The position numbers and the translations under genes were made by a program. The notes under the pieces are model-generated. The model did no database searches and was not told the DNA's origin. It was given only the letters and a program-made list of their open reading frames with translations. Shown in pieces: positions 26,335-35,053 of a DNA stretch of 64,000 nt (the first letter of the stretch is position 1; the number at the start of each line of letters is the position of its first letter). This DNA is from Gimesia sp. (GTDB lineage Bacteria > Planctomycetota > Planctomycetia > Planctomycetales > Planctomycetaceae), in assembly GCA_002706765.1 (NCBI GenBank), contig PAJV01000008.1, positions 1 through 64,000 of the forward strand. The letters are read 5' to 3'.

Positions 26335-26823
26335 TCATCCCTGATCTTCGCCGGTTCCGGCTTTACCAACATCCAGAATTCCCAGCAGATTCATCGAAAA
26401 GACGAAGTTTTTCTGGTCGATGGCTCCAAATTCCGAATCACTCTGATCGAGGTGGACAAATATGATACTTCCCTCTGCGACCAGGCGGTCCCCGACCATC
26501 GCTGTCACATCGACAGCGCCTCCTTCTTCGCCGGAATTGGTGATTTTCGCCGTGTAAATCAGCTGGTCACCCGGGCAGGCCCAGCTGTGAAAAGTCATCT
26601 GGGGGACTTTGGCCAGAATGACGATGTGTTCAAAATCGTTGATCTCTCCCAGCAGTATGCCGCCGGTCTGTGCCAGTCCCTCTATCATCAGGGAACCAGG
26701 CATGACAGGAAAACCGGGGAAGTGGTCGTGCAGATGCTCTTCTGCCAGTGTCACGTTTTTCACACTTTTGGCGTAAGAACCGCTTTCAAATTCAATAAAG
26801 CGATCAATCCAGAACCATCGCAT
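26335..26823 (-). CDS. FabZ-like 3-hydroxyacyl-ACP dehydratase, copy 1
   Basis: A 162-residue hot-dog-fold protein. The catalytic motif HFPGFPVMPGSLMIEGL has His34 and Glu48, matching FabZ. WIDRFIEFESG at the N-terminus and CPGDQLIYTAKI in the core also fit. It has the same length and same motif positions as the other dehydratase in this cluster (28402-28890), so the two are paralogues. AAGGTG precedes the ATG. The C-terminal tail (after about 135) is longer than in typical FabZ. Confidence 0.88.
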   Translation of the reverse strand: MRWFWIDRFIEFESGSYAKSVKNVTLAEEHLHDHFPGFPVMPGSLMIEGLAQTGGILLGEINDFEHIVILAKVPQMTFHSWACPGDQLIYTAKITNSGEEGGAVDVTAMVGDRLVAEGSIIFVHLDQSDSEFGAIDQKNFVFSMNLLGILDVGKAGTGEDQG

Positions 26824-26917
26824 TTTGAAACACCTTTTCGTTCGTAATTTGAATCCCCAGTGAACTCAAGCGAGTAAACTGGCGGCGCAGATCAGAAGCC
26901 AGGCAGGAACAAAGCTG

Positions 26918-26941
26918 CACAGCTCACGTTGATGAGCTGTG
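26918..26941 (-). promoter_or_regulatory. Intercistronic hairpin after the acyl-carrier gene
   Basis: A perfect 9-bp stem, CACAGCTCA (26918-26926) with TGAGCTGTG (26933-26941), has a 6-base loop and lies 43 bases past the carrier stop. On minus no long T-run follows, so it may stabilise or partly end the carrier transcript rather than fully terminate it. Confidence 0.6.
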
Positions 26942-26983
26942 TCAGCTGTTGTTTCTCTCTGTCTGGTTCAGCGAATCTGTCGA

Positions 26984-27370
26984 TTAAGCCAGTCGTGCTT
27001 CGAGGAAGTTAACCAGCATGTCAACCGTAAACAGATCCTGCATGTTTTCGACTTTAGGGTCGTCTGCGAAGGAATCGATGTCGGCATGTGGCATCTTGGT
27101 GCGAAGTTCTGCGATACCAGCTTCTGTGAATACACCGTCTTTGACAAAACCTGAATCGGAGGAAGCGATATTTTCCGGAAACAGTTCACCACGGGGAATT
27201 TTGATATCGAACGCTTTTTCCAGACGGAACGCGATATCAAGGAAGTCGATCGATTCAGCACCCAGGTCACCCATGAGGGTGGCTTCTGGCACTACTTCAT
27301 CATCATCCAGTCCGAGCGCATCAACCAGTGTCTCACGAACGGAATCGAAGATTTCATCTCTAGTAGGCAT
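26984..27370 (-). CDS. Acyl carrier protein with long C-terminal extension
   Basis: A 128-residue carrier protein. The phosphopantetheine site is Ser40 in GDLGAESIDFLDI, with the helical DEIFDSVRETLVDALGLDD start typical of the family. Ordinary carriers have about 78 residues. Here about 45 extra residues follow KIPRGELF (about 62-110, with an acidic HADIDSFADDPKVEN stretch) before the VDMLVNFLEARLA helix, which resembles the normal last helix. The extra part is therefore an insertion before the final helix. A strong AAGGAG precedes the ATG. The gene is flanked by hairpins on both sides. Confidence 0.88.
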   Translation of the reverse strand: MPTRDEIFDSVRETLVDALGLDDDEVVPEATLMGDLGAESIDFLDIAFRLEKAFDIKIPRGELFPENIASSDSGFVKDGVFTEAGIAELRTKMPHADIDSFADDPKVENMQDLFTVDMLVNFLEARLA

Positions 27371-27431
27371 TTCATTACTCCTTGGTTTCGACCTGATGGC
27401 CGATAAGTCCCGCCGACCCAGCCTGATTTAA

Positions 27432-27455
27432 AACTATTCGGCGAGAAGAATAGTT
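27432..27455 (-). promoter_or_regulatory. Hairpin upstream of the acyl-carrier gene
   Basis: AACTATTC (27432-27439) and GAATAGTT (27448-27455) form a perfect 8-bp AT-rich stem. Read on minus it is followed by TTAAAT, so it may act as a weak terminator or attenuator between the ketoreductase and carrier genes. Confidence 0.5.
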
Positions 27456-27570
27456 CTGACAGTTCTCGTGATACGGTAAGTAGAATTGACCCAATTCAAA
27501 GTCTACCGATCACACTTTACATAAAATGTATTTTTCAAAACGACGACAAGTCGCTTCGAATTTAACATAC

Positions 27571-28323
27571 TTAAATTCCACCTAATGTTAAGCCGCCGTC
27601 CACAGCCAGTGTCTGGCCTGTGACATAGGAAGATTCTTCCGTGGCAAAGAATAATACTGCATTCGAAATATCTTCAGGAAGCCCCAGACGACGCGAAGGG
27701 ATATGTTTTTTGATCTGATCGCCGGCAGCATTCCGCACATCGACGGTCATGTCCGTTTCAATAAATCCGGGGGCAACGGCATTCACGGTCACGCCGCGTT
27801 TGGCCAGTTCGGTTGCCAGGCAACGCGTGAAGCCAATGATTCCCCCTTTACTGGCTGCATAATTGGTCTGGCCTGAGTTCCCGAAGTGAGCTGCGACACT
27901 CGACATGTTAATAATCCGGCCATAGCGTTTTGACATCATCGGACGCGTGACTGCCTGGCAGAAGTTGAAAACACTGGTCAGGTTGGTGTCGATGACGGCC
28001 TGCCAGTCTTCGGCGGACATGGTTGCCAGCAGACCATCCCGGATAATACCGGCGTTGTTGACCAGAATGTCAATTTTTTCCCACTTTTCCATGACCTGCT
28101 CGACGACGGCATCTGCTTCCGCTTTACTGGCGACATCTGCCTGAATGGCAAATGCTTCGCAGTTTTCCTCTGCGAGTTCTTTCACAATCTGTTCTGCAGC
28201 TTCCGCACTGGAACGATACACAAAGGCAACCTTCGCCCCTTCACGGGCCAGTGCTTGCACAACGGCTTTTCCAATACCGCGGCTGCCACCGGTTACCAAC
28301 GCTACTCTTCCTTCCAGTTTCAT
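27571..28323 (-). CDS. fabG: 3-oxoacyl-ACP reductase (FabG-like SDR)
   Basis: A 250-residue NADPH-dependent ketoreductase. VALVTGGSRGIGKAV is the cofactor motif, followed by DILVNNAGIIRDGLL, INMSSVAAHFG (catalytic Ser), YAASKGG (Tyr and Lys) and GFIETDMT. YVTGQTLAVDGGLTLGGI is the usual FabG ending. The ATG at 28323 is chosen over a TTG four codons upstream because it begins MKLEGRVALVTGG, the family start. The gene is second in the cluster, between the first-transcribed dehydratase and the carrier gene. Confidence 0.93.
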   Translation of the reverse strand: MKLEGRVALVTGGSRGIGKAVVQALAREGAKVAFVYRSSAEAAEQIVKELAEENCEAFAIQADVASKAEADAVVEQVMEKWEKIDILVNNAGIIRDGLLATMSAEDWQAVIDTNLTSVFNFCQAVTRPMMSKRYGRIINMSSVAAHFGNSGQTNYAASKGGIIGFTRCLATELAKRGVTVNAVAPGFIETDMTVDVRNAAGDQIKKHIPSRRLGLPEDISNAVLFFATEESSYVTGQTLAVDGGLTLGGI

Positions 28324-28401
28324 TCCTGTATCCAATCTAGATTTCTATTTTAAGTTCGTAATTACTGTGTAAGTCTTTTTACTCATGCAGACCGGCCTTG
28401 T

Positions 28402-28890
28402 TCAGGAATCGGTTTGCCTGTCGGGATTCCAGAGCTGTCGAAACTGTGTCTGCAGATCCTGAATGCGTGCCGCATCAGTTTCAGCCATCGATGCGTTCTT
28501 TTCACCCAGGTTAAACTGTTCCAGGACGATCCGACCACTGACGGCTGCTTCACCTTCCACCTGGCTGGATGCTTTCAGCGTGCACAGATTGTCTTCCCAT
28601 TTCTGAATACTCAGGGAGACACGCAGCTGTTTACCAGGTGTGACGAAACTGTTAAACCGAATGGCTTTGGTCTGCTTCAGCAGAATGGTGCTGTATTGAA
28701 AGTCGTTAGTATACCGCATCAGCCAGGCGCCGGCCTGTACGATCGATTCCACCATTAATACTCCCGGCATCACGGCGAAGCCCGGAAAATGGTCCTGAAG
28801 ATATTCTTCTGAGAGAGAAAGGTTTTTGACAGCCGTAATCGACTTCCCTTTCTCCATTTCTAATATTTGATCGACGAGCGAAAAACGCAT
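28402..28890 (-). CDS. FabZ-like 3-hydroxyacyl-ACP dehydratase, copy 2
   Basis: A 162-residue hot-dog-fold protein and first gene of the cluster. HFPGFAVMPGVLMVES has His34 and Glu48 as in FabZ. FVTPGKQLRVSLSIQKWE is the matching core. It is clearly paralogous to the dehydratase at 26335-26823 (same length, same motif positions, similar SLSEEYLQDHFPG and TLAEEHLHDHFPG starts). Two dehydratases could handle different chain lengths or one may isomerise like FabA; this is not decidable from motifs. The promoter should lie upstream in 28891-29404. Confidence 0.88.
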   Translation of the reverse strand: MRFSLVDQILEMEKGKSITAVKNLSLSEEYLQDHFPGFAVMPGVLMVESIVQAGAWLMRYTNDFQYSTILLKQTKAIRFNSFVTPGKQLRVSLSIQKWEDNLCTLKASSQVEGEAAVSGRIVLEQFNLGEKNASMAETDAARIQDLQTQFRQLWNPDRQTDS

Positions 28891-29404
28891 GCCTGTATAA
28901 TCTCGCTACCTGTCTGGAAGAGGCTGTAATCAGGTTAACCGGTGATCAAGAACTTTTGCTGGCAGATCAGGTTCTCAAATTTTCTGGCGGAGGTCAAACC
29001 GGTTTAATACAGAAACCTCTATCGATGATCGAATCGACTAAACTTCATTCGATTCTTAAGAGTCATTGGAAACGTGGCAGTATAATTGCCCGATACCCGT
29101 TTCTCAAGCTAGTGGCGCGGCTGTCCATCCTGAAATCACGCGAATTTTCCACGATTTCAGTGAAAATGAAGTAAGCTTATATATTACAGCAGTTTATGGC
29201 TTCTGAGGGTGGTTAAGTTATCCAAGACAGACAGAGTTGCAGAAACGATCTTAAGCCAATCGTCGTCGTGAAAGCCTGATTTTGAAGTATCTTTTTGACA
29301 GCCATTCATTTCTGACATAGCTTTGAACAGTGGTTTTTGCAGTTTCCTGACTCGGGAGACTGTGTTTATGAATACATCGATTTCCTGACGACAGGCTTGA
29401 TTAT
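28891..29404. other. Divergent intergenic region
   Basis: This region lies between the first dehydratase gene (minus) and the PilZ gene (plus). No believable gene was found; short open frames here lack family features and ribosome binding sites. A TATAAT at 29081-29086 has no paired -35 at proper spacing. It must contain the cluster promoter on minus. Confidence 0.6.
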
Positions 29405-30022
29405 ATGAATATGGTACTTGATACACGGGCAGCAGAAGAGATTTCTCAACAAACCCGGAAGGCGCCTGGCATTTCTACTGAAACTCATTCCATTTCCTTT
29501 AAAAAGTGCCGACAACGATCTGGGCACTCCTTGAGGGTTCGTAGATCAGTATCGGGGTGTACCTGGAATTCCGTGCTGAATAAGGTTCGATCAGCCACAA
29601 ACTCAGGTCAGAACTCAACAAATGAAACTGAGTCGATCGATCAATCTGGTGTGCAGGCCGGAGCATTTGATCGACGTGCCTACCCCCGACACACCAGTGA
29701 TGCCATTGTTCTGGCTCTCAGTAAAGATGATCATCGACCTCTCGCCACAGGTTCTCATCCTGCTCAAAAGGGTTATGCCATAAACGTCAGCCAGAATGGG
29801 ATCTCCTTTGCTTCCCGTTCCGCCTTTCAGCTGCGAGATGAGTTGCAGTTGACGATCGAAGATACAAGTCTCAACTTTACACTGAATGTTGCCGCTGCCG
29901 TGGTGCGTTCGACGGCTCTGGATCAGGAGTTCTGGCGCATCGACTGCAAATTGCAGAGTCCACTTTCAAACGAGCAGGTGGCCCATTTAAAAGAGTACGC
30001 CCCTTCCTGTTATGTAGGGTAA
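29405..30022 (+). CDS. PilZ-domain protein
   Basis: A 205-residue protein with a C-terminal PilZ domain (about 90-200) that should bind cyclic di-GMP. RRAYPR (90-95) gives the RxxxR-type switch and NVSQNGISF (N127, S129, G132) the D/NxSxxG motif. The first 85 residues are polar and probably disordered, and no signal peptide is seen. The start at 29405 has a weak ribosome binding site and could be internal. No diguanylate cyclase or phosphodiesterase lies in the window. Confidence 0.75.
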   Translation: MNMVLDTRAAEEISQQTRKAPGISTETHSISFKKCRQRSGHSLRVRRSVSGCTWNSVLNKVRSATNSGQNSTNETESIDQSGVQAGAFDRRAYPRHTSDAIVLALSKDDHRPLATGSHPAQKGYAINVSQNGISFASRSAFQLRDELQLTIEDTSLNFTLNVAAAVVRSTALDQEFWRIDCKLQSPLSNEQVAHLKEYAPSCYVG

Positions 30023-30136
30023 TGTCTTATCAGGCTCAGATCTGGCCTGTATCATTTCCTGAATTGGGCTGTATGTTCGTTGGCGTGCGTCTGACATTGA
30101 TAACAGGATATTCAGGATTGATGGACGAGTCGTCAA

Positions 30137-30931
30137 TCAGTTTCCCTGCGGGGGGACGCCCAGCGACTTTCCGCCATCAATGCGGATGGCGGTTCCCGTT
30201 ACCATTACAGCATCTTTGCTGGCGAGATAGCAGATCGCGGAAGCCACTTCCCGGGGACTGATCATGCGCTTATTGGCAGCAGCGATGGGACTGGCACGAA
30301 TCATGGATTGAGTCAATCCCTCCGGATCTGTGGCGCTGGCGATATCCGCATTCATCATCCCGGTTTCTCCCACTGGTCCCGGGCAGACACAGTTGATGCG
30401 AATGTTGTCTTTACCGTGGCAGAGTCCCAGGCTTTCCGTTAAAGCGACTACCGCATGTTTGCTGATCGAATAAACCGGGTCATGGGCGCGGGGCAGGAGA
30501 CCGGCGTTACTGGCAGTGTTGACGATGGTGCCTCCTCCGGTAGCAAGCATGTTGCGGATCGCATGTTTGCACCCGAGAAAAGTCCCTTTCAGATTTGTGT
30601 CTATACAGGCGTCCCACTCTGCTTCCGTGACCTGATGAATCGGTTTAACCATTCCAATGCCTGCGTTATTAACCAGGATATCGATTCGGCCATGTTGCTG
30701 GACGGCCTGTTCGATTAATTTCTGAACGTCTGATTCCTGACGCACATCACATTTCACTGCCGTGATACCCAGCCGTGAGAATGTTTCCTGATTCTCAGGC
30801 AGGTGGTTCAAGTCGCCCGCGAAGACATGGGCGCCTGCTTCAGCCATCATAATTGCCGTGGCACGGCCGATGCCATTGCCGGCCCCGGTGATAACCACAA
30901 TCTGATTCTCAAACTGATATTGATTCTGCAT
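30137..30931 (-). CDS. Short-chain dehydrogenase/reductase
   Basis: A 264-residue NAD(P)-dependent oxidoreductase. VVITGAGNGIGRAT is the cofactor loop; an acidic residue at AGDLNHL suggests NAD preference. DILVNNAGIG, NTASNAG (Ser) and YSISKHA (Tyr, Lys) complete the active site. VTGTAIRIDGGKSLG is the usual ending. The ATG at 30931 is preferred; the codon before it is TTG. The substrate is unknown. It converges with the upstream PilZ gene and is not obviously part of an operon. Confidence 0.88.
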   Translation of the reverse strand: MQNQYQFENQIVVITGAGNGIGRATAIMMAEAGAHVFAGDLNHLPENQETFSRLGITAVKCDVRQESDVQKLIEQAVQQHGRIDILVNNAGIGMVKPIHQVTEAEWDACIDTNLKGTFLGCKHAIRNMLATGGGTIVNTASNAGLLPRAHDPVYSISKHAVVALTESLGLCHGKDNIRINCVCPGPVGETGMMNADIASATDPEGLTQSMIRASPIAAANKRMISPREVASAICYLASKDAVMVTGTAIRIDGGKSLGVPPQGN

Positions 30932-31359
30932 CAACTTCTTTTCTATTTTCAGGGGTTGGGTAGAGAGAAAAGTGTGTAATTCTGTATATTTTTTGTGAGC
31001 GGATCAAATCTGCGAGGAGTGATTTAACGGATATTCCGAATATACAATACAGGTTTATCTATAAGTTGAACAAATTCAGGTGGTTACACCGATTGAACGA
31101 TTACAGGAATTCGGGCGGATACATACGGAATCGTTGATATTATCATTGGAAAATCTTTGAAATCGGGTATCCTATAGTCAGCTGATTCCAATAAAATAGA
31201 GATATTGCTCAGAGACTTGCGAATGTTTTCGCTCTAGAGTCGGTTAATACAGTAGCGAAGCAGTCTTTATTTCGCAATTTGTCCTGATGGTCTGAATTGT
31301 ATTATGAGGCCTGACAGACTGTTCGTTCTATCATTTTTAATATAGTGGAGAACAAGATA
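30932..31359. other. Divergent intergenic region
   Basis: This region lies between the SDR gene (minus) and the first DUF1549 gene (plus). No gene was found. ATATTC-C-GAATAT (31031-31043) is a perfect 13-base palindrome that could be an operator. GGAG at 31347-31350 is the ribosome binding site for the DUF1549 gene. Confidence 0.55.
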
Positions 31360-33006
31360 ATGCGTCGTTTTTCTAAACAACTCAGTGTTGTTTTTACCAT
31401 GTTGATCTGTGCCGGCAGCGGGGTATCCATGGCGGATGCCGCTCCTCCGGAAAGCAGAACCAAGGCATTTTCTACAGGCGCATTCGATCCCTTTATTGAC
31501 TATATCAATGGACGCATTCGTCAGGGATGGGAAGATAACGAAGTAGAACCCTCTGCGGTTGCCTCTGATGAAGAATGGTTGCGTCGAGTTCATCTTGATT
31601 TGATCGGTCAAATTCCTTCCGCAGAAATGGTAGAGCAATTCAGTAAAGATCGTGATCCTGCCAAGCGATCCAAGATGATCGATAAACTGCTGGAAGATCC
31701 CGCATACGTACAGAACTTTACGAATGTGTGGACAAACCTGCTCATTGGTCGCCGTACTCCTCGACGGGTGAGTCGCAATGGAATGCAAAAGTTTCTGCGG
31801 GAGGCTTTTGCAAAGAACCGACCCTGGGATGAAATCGTTCAGGATCTGGTGACTGCAGAAGGGCACTTTGAAGAAAACGGTGCTGTGAACTATCTGCTGG
31901 CACAGATGCAGAATAATGATGAAGCCGTGCAGGTGACAGCTGCCACGACACGCCTGTTTCTCGGGATTCAGGTGCAATGTACCCAGTGCCATAACCACCC
32001 GTTCAATGACTGGAAGCAGAATCAGTTCTGGGAATACAACAGTTTCTTCCGTCAGATGCGTCCTGTAAACCATCGCAAGACGGATCCTAAAACCGGTCGA
32101 CAGATTGATGATTATTCCGAAATCGTAGCGACGGGATTTAACGGACCTGTCTACTACGAAAAACGTTCTGGTCTGATGCAGGTTGCCTACCCGATCTTTG
32201 AAGATCAAAAAGTCGATCCTCAAAGTGGCGTCGAACGTCGAAAAGAATTTTCCAGGCTGATCGTGCAGGGGGAGAAACCTCTGATTGCGACAGCGATTGT
32301 CAACCGGATGTGGGGCTATTTTATGGGATATGGCTTCACCCGACCCGTGGATGATATGGGGCCCCACAATCCCGCCTCACATCCTGAACTGTTAAATAAG
32401 ATGGCTGAAGAGTTCGTTAAGAAAGACTATGACCTTAAACAGCTGGCACGCTGGATCTGTAACTCGGAAGCTTACAATCTGACCAGTCAGTTCAGTCGCA
32501 ATAACGAAATTGACAGTCCTGAGCGAGGAGAAACCCCTCTCTTCTCGCATATGTATATCAAGAATATGACAGCTGAGCAGCTTTATGATTCGCTGATCGT
32601 GGCGACGGGTGCTCATAAATCCGGGCAGTCAAACTGGGAGCGGGCTGAAGAACAGCGGCGTCAGTGGATGGGCCAGTTTATGGTGGCCTTTGATAATGAT
32701 TCCGGTGATGACTCAACGACGTTCAATGGAACGATTCCCCAGGCACTGATGATGATGAATGGTGATTTGACCAAAAACGCGATCAGTGCAGATCGTGGGA
32801 GTTATTTAAATCAACTGTTAACTGAGAAAGGAAACGACCAGGTCAAGATCCGTAAAATGTTCCTTTCCACACTCAGCCGTTATCCTGATCGTCGGGAAAT
32901 CAACAGCGCACAGCGTCTGATTTCCGGGACACCCAATAAACTGGCTGCTTATCAGGACCTGTACTGGGCTCTGTTGAACTCCAACGAGTTTGTATTCAAT
33001 CATTAA
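31360..33006 (+). CDS. Secreted DUF1549/DUF1553 protein
   Basis: A 548-residue exported protein of the planctomycete-expanded DUF1549/DUF1553 type, function unknown. The signal peptide ends near SMADA (about 27). DUF1549 spans about 43-225 (FIDYINGRIRQGW, DEEWLRRVHLDLIGQIP) and contains CTQCHNHPF (207-215), a CxxCH that could bind heme c. DUF1553 follows (about 295-545) with IVNRMWGYFMGYGFTRPVDDMG and SHPELLNKMAEEF. It is shorter than most family members and has no separate N-terminal cytochrome domain. The ATG at 31360 has GGAG nine bases upstream, favoured over GTG 31345. The DUF1501 partner follows 70 bases later. Confidence 0.9.
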   Translation: MRRFSKQLSVVFTMLICAGSGVSMADAAPPESRTKAFSTGAFDPFIDYINGRIRQGWEDNEVEPSAVASDEEWLRRVHLDLIGQIPSAEMVEQFSKDRDPAKRSKMIDKLLEDPAYVQNFTNVWTNLLIGRRTPRRVSRNGMQKFLREAFAKNRPWDEIVQDLVTAEGHFEENGAVNYLLAQMQNNDEAVQVTAATTRLFLGIQVQCTQCHNHPFNDWKQNQFWEYNSFFRQMRPVNHRKTDPKTGRQIDDYSEIVATGFNGPVYYEKRSGLMQVAYPIFEDQKVDPQSGVERRKEFSRLIVQGEKPLIATAIVNRMWGYFMGYGFTRPVDDMGPHNPASHPELLNKMAEEFVKKDYDLKQLARWICNSEAYNLTSQFSRNNEIDSPERGETPLFSHMYIKNMTAEQLYDSLIVATGAHKSGQSNWERAEEQRRQWMGQFMVAFDNDSGDDSTTFNGTIPQALMMMNGDLTKNAISADRGSYLNQLLTEKGNDQVKIRKMFLSTLSRYPDRREINSAQRLISGTPNKLAAYQDLYWALLNSNEFVFNH

Positions 33007-33076
33007 ATCTGTCGTTGACATAGATTAAGCTTAAACACAACCTTTATCACAAAATCAACCAAAAGAGGCCTTAACC

Positions 33077-34351
33077 ATGACTATCCTGAACCCTTACGGA
33101 ATGACGCGTCGTCACTTTATGCAGCATGTCGCCGGAGCTGCGACTGCGATCCCAACGATGCACTTTCTGTCTCATCTGGAAGCGAATGCCAGCCAGGTGA
33201 AAAAGCAGCAGAAAGCCTGCATCCTGATCTGGATGGCCGGTGGACCTCCTACGATTGATATCTGGGACCTGAAGCCCGGTTCAAAAAATGGTGGTGAGTT
33301 CAAGCCCATCAGCACCAAGGGTGACATGCAGATTTCAGAACATATGCCTAAGACGGCACAGGTGATGGACAACCTCTCGCTGATTCGCTCCATGAGTACT
33401 CGTGAAGCGGACCACGCCCGTGGTACTTATTATATGCACTCGGCATACGTGCCTAACCCCACCGTTGTGCATCCCACATTTGGTTCGGTTGTCAGTTATG
33501 AACTGGGCGCTCGCCGCAAAGAACTGGATATCCCCTCTTTCATTTCGATCGGCGGCAGCCGCGGAAGTGCGGGATTTCTGGGTATGTCCCATTCCCCGTT
33601 TGTCGTTTCCAGTGATGGAACGATTCAGAATGCTGAAATCAATATGGCAGAACAGCAGCGACTGGGACAACGTCTCGATATGCTGCAGGTGCTGGAATCT
33701 GGTTTCATCAATTCCAAACGAGGTGAATCTGCCAACTCCCATAAAGACATCTACAAGAAGGCTGTCAATCTGATGACATCCAAGCAGATGGAAGCATTCA
33801 AGGTCGATCAGGAGCCTGCTGCTTTAAAAGATGCCTATGGAACCGGTAACTTCGGACAAGGGTTGCTGCTGGCACGTCGTCTGGTAGAAGTGGGAGTCCC
33901 CTTTGTGGAAGTCTCTGCTTCTGTCGGAAGCTGGGATTTGCATCAGGGCGTATTCAATTCCCTGAAAGATCAGAACCTGCCCCAGTTGGACATGGGTATT
34001 GCTGCTCTGGTTCAAGACTTGAAACAGCGTGCGATGCTCGACGATGTCACGATTGTCTGTATGGGTGAATTCGGCCGCACACCACGAATCAACCAGAACG
34101 TGGGCCGTGACCACTGGGCTGCCAGCTGGACTGCCATGGTGGGTGGTGGCGGACTGAAGAACGGTCAGGCTGTTGGTAAAACCGATGCCGATGGAATTGG
34201 AATCGAAGGGAAGAGCTACCTGCCGGGTGACCTCTGGGCAACCGTTGCTCACTCCCTGGGGATTCCTCTGGACATCGTGCATACTTCAAAACGCGGTCGT
34301 CCCATGAAGCTGGCCAACGGTGGAACTCCCATTAAAGAACTGATTGGTTAA
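33077..34351 (+). CDS. DUF1501 protein with twin-arginine-type leader
   Basis: A 424-residue protein of the sulfatase-like DUF1501 family. The N-terminus has [13 protein letters not shown] (10-22), a Tat-type leader, so it is probably exported folded. Conserved elements are [53 protein letters not shown], and near the end [21 protein letters not shown] with the family His/Asp residues, then [17 protein letters not shown]1501 genes regularly follow DUF1549/DUF1553 genes, as here, implying a shared complex or pathway. The substrate is unknown. A terminator follows at 34391. Confidence 0.92.
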   Translation: MTILNPYGMTRRHFMQHVAGAATAIPTMHFLSHLEANASQVKKQQKACILIWMAGGPPTIDIWDLKPGSKNGGEFKPISTKGDMQISEHMPKTAQVMDNLSLIRSMSTREADHARGTYYMHSAYVPNPTVVHPTFGSVVSYELGARRKELDIPSFISIGGSRGSAGFLGMSHSPFVVSSDGTIQNAEINMAEQQRLGQRLDMLQVLESGFINSKRGESANSHKDIYKKAVNLMTSKQMEAFKVDQEPAALKDAYGTGNFGQGLLLARRLVEVGVPFVEVSASVGSWDLHQGVFNSLKDQNLPQLDMGIAALVQDLKQRAMLDDVTIVCMGEFGRTPRINQNVGRDHWAASWTAMVGGGGLKNGQAVGKTDADGIGIEGKSYLPGDLWATVAHSLGIPLDIVHTSKRGRPMKLANGGTPIKELIG

Positions 34352-34390
34352 TTGATTCGACCGTAAACGAAAGACAATTTTTGGAGCCAG

Positions 34391-34428
34391 AAAACAGCGG
34401 ATGCTCAAACCGGGGCTTCCGCTGTTTT
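34391..34428 (+). terminator. Intrinsic terminator after DUF1501 gene
   Basis: AAAACAGCGGA (34391-34401) pairs perfectly with TCCGCTGTTTT (34418-34428), giving an 11-bp stem with a 16-base loop whose 3-prime arm ends in TTTT. It separates the first DUF1549/DUF1501 pair from the sigma-factor unit. Confidence 0.85.
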
Positions 34429-34486
34429 ACTCTCGGCTGCAGACAGGTTAACTCAATCTGCATTGAAGTAATGAATTGGAACAACA

Positions 34487-35053
34487 TTGACAAGTTCGAC
34501 TGATCAACCTGTGTTTCCGGAAACGGCTTCGGAACAGGGCCGTGAATTTATTGCCTTGTTTACGAAGTACCAGCGACGGATTTATCTGTATGTTCTCTCG
34601 ATGGTCCCCTATCCATCAGAGGCCGAAGAGATCTTGCAGAATACGAATCTGATTATCTGGAAAAAAGCGCAGCAGTTTGAAGTGGGAACCAATTTTTTTG
34701 CCTGGGCGTGTCAGATTGCACATTATGAGATCCTGAAATTCCGGAAAAAAAAGGGGAGAGATAAGCATCAGTTTAGTGATGAATTCGTCTCCCAGGTCGC
34801 CGAAGCAGTCCGTGAAAATCAGGATGTCTTTGAATTACGACGGACAGCATTAACCCACTGCCTCGGTAAATTGCGAAAGAAAGATCGTGAGTTGATTCAA
34901 AGGCGTTACCAGGGAGACAACCAGGGGAAAGACCTGGCCGACGATCTGGGGCGTCCGGCCAATTCCGTGTATCAGTCACTGGGACGTGTCAGACGTACTT
35001 TATTTGAATGTATTAACCGTTATATCGCTTCCGAGTCTTATAGTCATGAGTAA
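34487..35053 (+). CDS. ECF sigma factor
   Basis: A 188-residue sigma-70-family factor with only regions 2 and 4. Region 2 (about 20-92) has FIALFTKYQRRIYLYVLSM, EAEEILQNTNLIIWKKA and TNFFAWACQIAHYEILKFRKK. Region 4 (about 122-178) has LRKKDRELIQRRYQGD and a helix-turn-helix with SVYQSLGRVRRTLFECI. This is the planctomycete-enriched ECF type. The start is a TTG at 34487; no in-frame ATG lies early enough. The stop overlaps the ATG of the next gene by 8 bases, so the two products are probably made together. Confidence 0.92.
   Translation: MTSSTDQPVFPETASEQGREFIALFTKYQRRIYLYVLSMVPYPSEAEEILQNTNLIIWKKAQQFEVGTNFFAWACQIAHYEILKFRKKKGRDKHQFSDEFVSQVAEAVRENQDVFELRRTALTHCLGKLRKKDRELIQRRYQGDNQGKDLADDLGRPANSVYQSLGRVRRTLFECINRYIASESYSHE

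Noticed and set aside
29081-29086. TATAAT hexamer as promoter
   Set aside because: No -35 at suitable spacing and no extended -10; it is over 300 bases from the next gene.
31267-32367. 366-codon minus-strand frame
   Set aside because: It is antisense to the well-supported DUF1549 gene and has no family features.
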